From positions 17,206,542 to 17,270,541 of the forward strand of contig NC_054081.1 of assembly GCF_017562075.2 (NCBI RefSeq): a stretch of 64,000 nucleotides of DNA, written 5' to 3'. Shown here in pieces: positions 60,396 through 64,000 of this stretch. The notes under the pieces were generated by a model. It searched no databases. It worked only from the letters and a program-made list of their open reading frames with translations, and was not told where the DNA came from. Every line of letters starts with the position of its first letter. Position 1 is the first letter of the stretch. The position numbers and the translations under genes were made by a program. This DNA comes from Anopheles merus (lineage: Eukaryota > Arthropoda > Insecta > Diptera > Culicidae).

Positions 60396-61949
60396 CGGGA
60401 ATGAATCAAAATGCTAAAATTGCATTAAAATTGTTTCCACCTAATGAGGGCGCTAAGACATAAAGTGTATTTGGCTTTCTTTTCTCTAATATTTTCCACT
60501 CACTTTTTCTGTTGCAATTGTAGCTCTAAAACCAATACAAAACAGCTACTAGATTCACCCCCTCTTCTTTCTCTTCAGAGAGCAAGAAATAACGCAGCGA
60601 AAAGTCGTCGCCTTCTACGCGGCTGCCCAAGCAAAAATCACGGAATTCCGGGAGAAATGAAGCGACTGCATGATACGGGATCATTTCATTACATTCCCTA
60701 GTGCGCATGGGGGGCTTTCTGTTTCCACTGTGGGAACTAGATTTGTATGTGTGCTGCTCGATCTCTATACGCCGCTGTGCTCTATTTCTTATTCTTCATT
60801 ATTATTGGATTACAATTTGTTCTCTGGTTCCGGCGGGTAAGCAGTTGCTCCCACTGCCCGTTGCTGTCGATGCCCCATTTGGGATCGCTTTTCCGGGCTT
60901 TAGAGCGCATTTTCCTCACTCTTCTTTCTCCACTTCCATACGGGTAGCGTTATAAACGGATAAACATCTAATATATATAGAGCGACACCGGGACAGGAGT
61001 AGATAAACTGCATGAGAAAAGGCGAGAGTGAGAAAAAAACAGAAAAAAGAGAGAAAAGTGAAGAGAGAGAGAGCGAACGAGAGAAAGATAGAGAGAACAC
61101 TAGGCAGTTCAACCAGGCGATGCTGCTTGCCGGATATGGCCTTAATGGTTATACCGCCTTTAGAAGGTGCCCCTTACACTTCATGGCGAGCACACACCTC
61201 GGAGGCGAAGTGGCCAAATTGCCGGAACGGAGTGTTCTTTTTAAATGGAAGGACAAAGGCATGAGGAGAGAGGCTGGGGGTGGATGGCATTGTTTGGTGT
61301 CTTGCACTTTCTCTTCCACTTCTTCCCGGCACAGAAAGATGGACACGGAAAGCAAAATAATCTGAAGGATGTCTTTTCGTTTTTTCATGTCCTTTTTTTA
61401 AAGATGCTCCTTTTTTATGGGGAGGGGGTGCGGTAAGCAGGGTGAGAGGTACACCAATGCGCTGCTGAGTTTTCTATTGCCCATTGTTCTGCACTTCCGC
61501 CACTATCCGGCAGAAGAAGCATAAGAAGATGAAAAAATATACCTTTCCCTTGGGCTACGAATCGGCCTGCACCAGGCACAACATTGTGCGGTGCCCAAGG
61601 AAGAAGCTGTTTAAAAAAAGGAAAACACATCTCAGGCACAGTGAAGGCAGTGCTCCGAGGCGTGTGAGAATCATCTTGGGCGATGGGTCCCGGAAGATGG
61701 GCTAGAACGGGAACAATAAAAAAAGAAACTTGAAAGCATTACTAGCGGCCAGAAAGAAAATCAGATGAATGGGCGCTCACCTGGCCGGGAAGCGGACAAA
61801 TGGACGAAGTGGAGGAGAGTAGGATTGGTTGGGCCAAAAAGGGTAGGAAATACCGACAGACAGTGGCACGGAAAAACTGACCCGATCGCTTTCTTTCGTT
61901 TGCTTCCTTAAAGGAGATGTGTACATGTATTTGTGTGTATGTGATATGG
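60396..61949. other. gene-free stretch
   Basis: GA-rich at 61018-61100. No exon or RNA gene is supported. Confidence 0.5.
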
Positions 61950-61970
61950 CGAGAGAGAGAGAGAGAGAGA

Positions 61971-62008
<38 letters not shown>
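61950..62008. repeat. (GA)n microsatellite
   Basis: GA array with one GGAA interruption. Confidence 0.95.
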
Positions 62009-62011
<3 letters not shown>

Positions 62012-62364
62012 GACACACGTGTCATACGTATCGCTTGGTGCACTCACAATAGCATCGGTTTGAATCTTTCCTTTCCCAGCGACCGTTTCTTTTGCGTGCT
62101 TTCCCCACAATACCGGCAACAGCAACGACCAACAACGGACAATTTCTACACAAACACATAACACAGGCTGCAACGTATATGGAATACGAGACACGAAAAT
62201 GAATGAAAGAATCCCCTCCACCTATTTCCTCTTCCTTTAGCGCCTCACGGGGCGTGAACAGCCAGACAACAACGGGGTTGTTCTTTTAACCGGCGGTCCA
62301 GTGTATAGGATGTTCAAGCTTTTATGCCGTTTCTTTACTTGGTTTTTTGGGTTTACTTATGCCT

Positions 62365-62373
62365 ACACACACC

Positions 62374-62411
<38 letters not shown>
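62365..62411. repeat. (CA)n microsatellite
   Basis: CA array of about 20 units. Confidence 0.95.
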
Positions 62412-62414
<3 letters not shown>

Positions 62415-63254
62415 GAAAAGGACTCATTCGTCACCTTACGATGAGACATACGATTCCATGTGTCGTCATCTGGTCCCCCTGTCTGGCTTTCCATCTCCAC
62501 GCGTAGCTCTTAATGGTGTTATTTGTGGAGTCGGCATGGGGTGCTCCATTGTTAGAGCGTCGATGGGCACACCGTAATTCTTGAGTGGCTTGATTTCTAT
62601 CACTGAGGGAGGAGGAGGGGCAGGGGGTGTGGTGTGGTGGTTTGAGGGCTATGCGGGAAAGATTTCAGCTGATGGTAACTAATGATTTGTTTGCTGGCAG
62701 CATTGACAGACAGTTTTCGACAGGTGCTGCCGGAAATCGGTTGAAAGGGAACCAAAACAACAAAGAACAACAAAACAAAAATCCATGGGCCTTATATTGT
62801 CTTGCGTGCGACTAGAAACAACCACGGTTAGTAGCCGTTTTGTCTGTTCTGGATTGTGTTTGCTTCGTTTAAGACATTTTATTTTTCCGGGCCGTTTTAG
62901 TGTGATCTGTGAACGGAATAAACCAGCGATTCAGAAGGTAAAGGTATAGTCGTTAGGTTCGGTGCTGTGAGTGTATTTTTATGAGCCAACATTGCACCAA
63001 AAATGAAGAGAATTCAATGGGTTGAATGGCTTATTGAGAGATACTGAGTGGAGAGCTAATTAGATTTTGTCGTGCACTAATAATGAGGCAGGTTTCTCTA
63101 TTTGCTTACAAAAGGTCTTGTCATCACTTTGAGCCATACTAGGTTAGGCGTGGATAGGTTTCGGAAATCATGTCATGTTTTTGAATCATGTCAGATTGAA
63201 TGAATTTACTAATAGCCATACTTAGCTCACATTTTTTTGGTATCAAAACCCAAT
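62412..63254. other. gene-free stretch
   Basis: Nothing recognised. Confidence 0.5.
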
Positions 63255-63620
63255 TAAAATGAGTTATTTATAACCACCTCATAAGGGGCCTACACTAAAA
63301 CTAAACCCATACTGGTCCTGATACCTGGACCTAATACATCAACTTTTTTGGTTAAAGAACTGCACATGACTTTATGCCTTCAGATCCGTCGATGAACTTC
63401 GGATTTGGAATCGGATTCGAAACTGTAATTGGACCTGATATATATCGGATATGTATCTTATACAATTCTAGTTCTAGTTCGAAAAACCATACCCGGTAGT
63501 AAATGTGCTGCGTAGGATCTAACATATGAAAGAGAGTAGGAATTCAGTGGAGGAATTAGCGTAGGAAATTTAGTAGAATTTGTATAGTGAAAATACCTAG
63601 GATGAGTTTCAAATACCAAT
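63255..63620 (-). repeat. dispersed minisatellite-bearing repeat, copy C (minus)
   Basis: On the minus strand: CACTATACAAATTCTACTAA, ATTTCCTACGCTAATTCC, GCAGCACATTTACTACC, GGGTATGGTTTTTCG, then GTCATGTGCAGTTCTTTAAC and CCAGTATGGGTTTAG. Start matches copy B, end matches copy A. The tandem core has contracted to about one unit (GGTCCAGGTATCAGGACC). Comparing the copies defines the likely family consensus. Confidence 0.75.
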
Positions 63621-63947
63621 TTTGCTGCACACACTGATGATTCCTACCAAGTAAGTAATAACAAATCGAAAACAAAATGTCATGAATTAAGACATAACAC
63701 CAAAAAATCATTAAACATATTGGAACTTGACTTTGTTGATGGAAAAACAATCAACAAAAAGTGATTTAAGATCAATAATTTAACCTTATTGTTATTTATA
63801 ATTTTTAAGGTGTCAATAAATGCTGGAGATGAATGAATAAAAATACAGCGCTTCCATCGATTTATTGGTTGGTTTCGTAAGTTTCAGAGTTTGTCTCATC
63901 ATTGATATGGGGATACAACAAACTATGGGGATCCAAAAATGGTCCAA
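63621..63947. other. gene-free AT-rich spacer
   Basis: Nothing recognised between copy C and the repeat fragment at the window end. Confidence 0.4.
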
Positions 63948-64000
63948 GAGGTACGCGGTTCCCTGAATTTAACAGCTCTTTGATGAAATTGTACTGATTT
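63948..64000 (+). repeat. repeat fragment matching the left window end
   Basis: TACGCGGTTCCCTGAATTTA and GCTCTTTGATGAAATTGTAC match TACACGGTTTTCTGAATTTG and GTTCTTTGAACAAATTGTAT at about 495-545, in the same order and orientation. It is truncated by the end of the window. Confidence 0.6.

Overview
The window reads as non-coding eukaryotic DNA from an insect, most likely an Anopheles-type mosquito. The reasons are: no prokaryotic gene packing, very abundant CA/GT, GA/CT and TA microsatellites, tRNA-derived short interspersed elements (SINEs) resembling the mosquito SINE200 type, Jockey-, I- and RTE-like retrotransposon debris, many short inverted-repeat elements, and a spliced gene with a GT-AG intron. 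The species call is an inference from style; no diagnostic host gene is present. I found no convincing multi-exon host gene, so the window is probably intergenic or lies inside a very large intron. Three short stretches (34.4, 48.7 and 56.5 kb) could be host exons and are listed with low confidence.

Layout. 0-5.6 kb: a degenerate GATTCCGGAA-type minisatellite, the 3' tip of an RTE-like retrotransposon, a putative inverted-repeat element (2.9-4.7 kb) enclosing a minus-strand Jockey-like reverse transcriptase remnant, and copy 1 of a 540 bp dispersed element. 5.6-10.2 kb: gene-free, with long CT and CA arrays. 10.2-12.85 kb: a foldback element with about 480 bp inverted arms and hAT-like tips, containing an I-clade retrotransposon fragment and a 182 bp miniature element. 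12.85-17.3 kb: gene-free with a SINE tail. 17.3-20.1 kb: the most interesting object, a 2.8 kb DNA transposon with 27 bp terminal inverted repeats, an AAA target duplication and a two-exon transposase-like gene that keeps one reading frame apart from a single internal stop codon. 20.1-26 kb: SINEs, a 197 bp Tc1/mariner-type miniature element and a 1.76 kb foldback relative of it. 26-41.5 kb: largely gene-free with microsatellites, a SINE and one candidate exon. 41.5-44 kb: an internally deleted Jockey-like ORF2, a 9 bp satellite growing from its 3' tail, and copy 2 of the 540 bp element. 44-55.9 kb: gene-poor, with a dispersed minisatellite-bearing repeat. 55.9-58.7 kb: a SINE, an orphan ORF, and a Jockey 3' end inserted into an I-like C-terminal gene fragment. 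58.7-64 kb: a possible transposon tip, a tRNA-like SINE, microsatellites and further copies of the minisatellite-bearing repeat, the last of which matches the left end of the window.

The elements do not form a pathway. They are layers of insertions, in which nesting gives relative ages: SINE inside the Tc1 foldback, miniature element and I-like fragment between the hAT-like arms, and Jockey inside I-like sequence. Coordinates of degraded repeats are approximate to some tens of bases.
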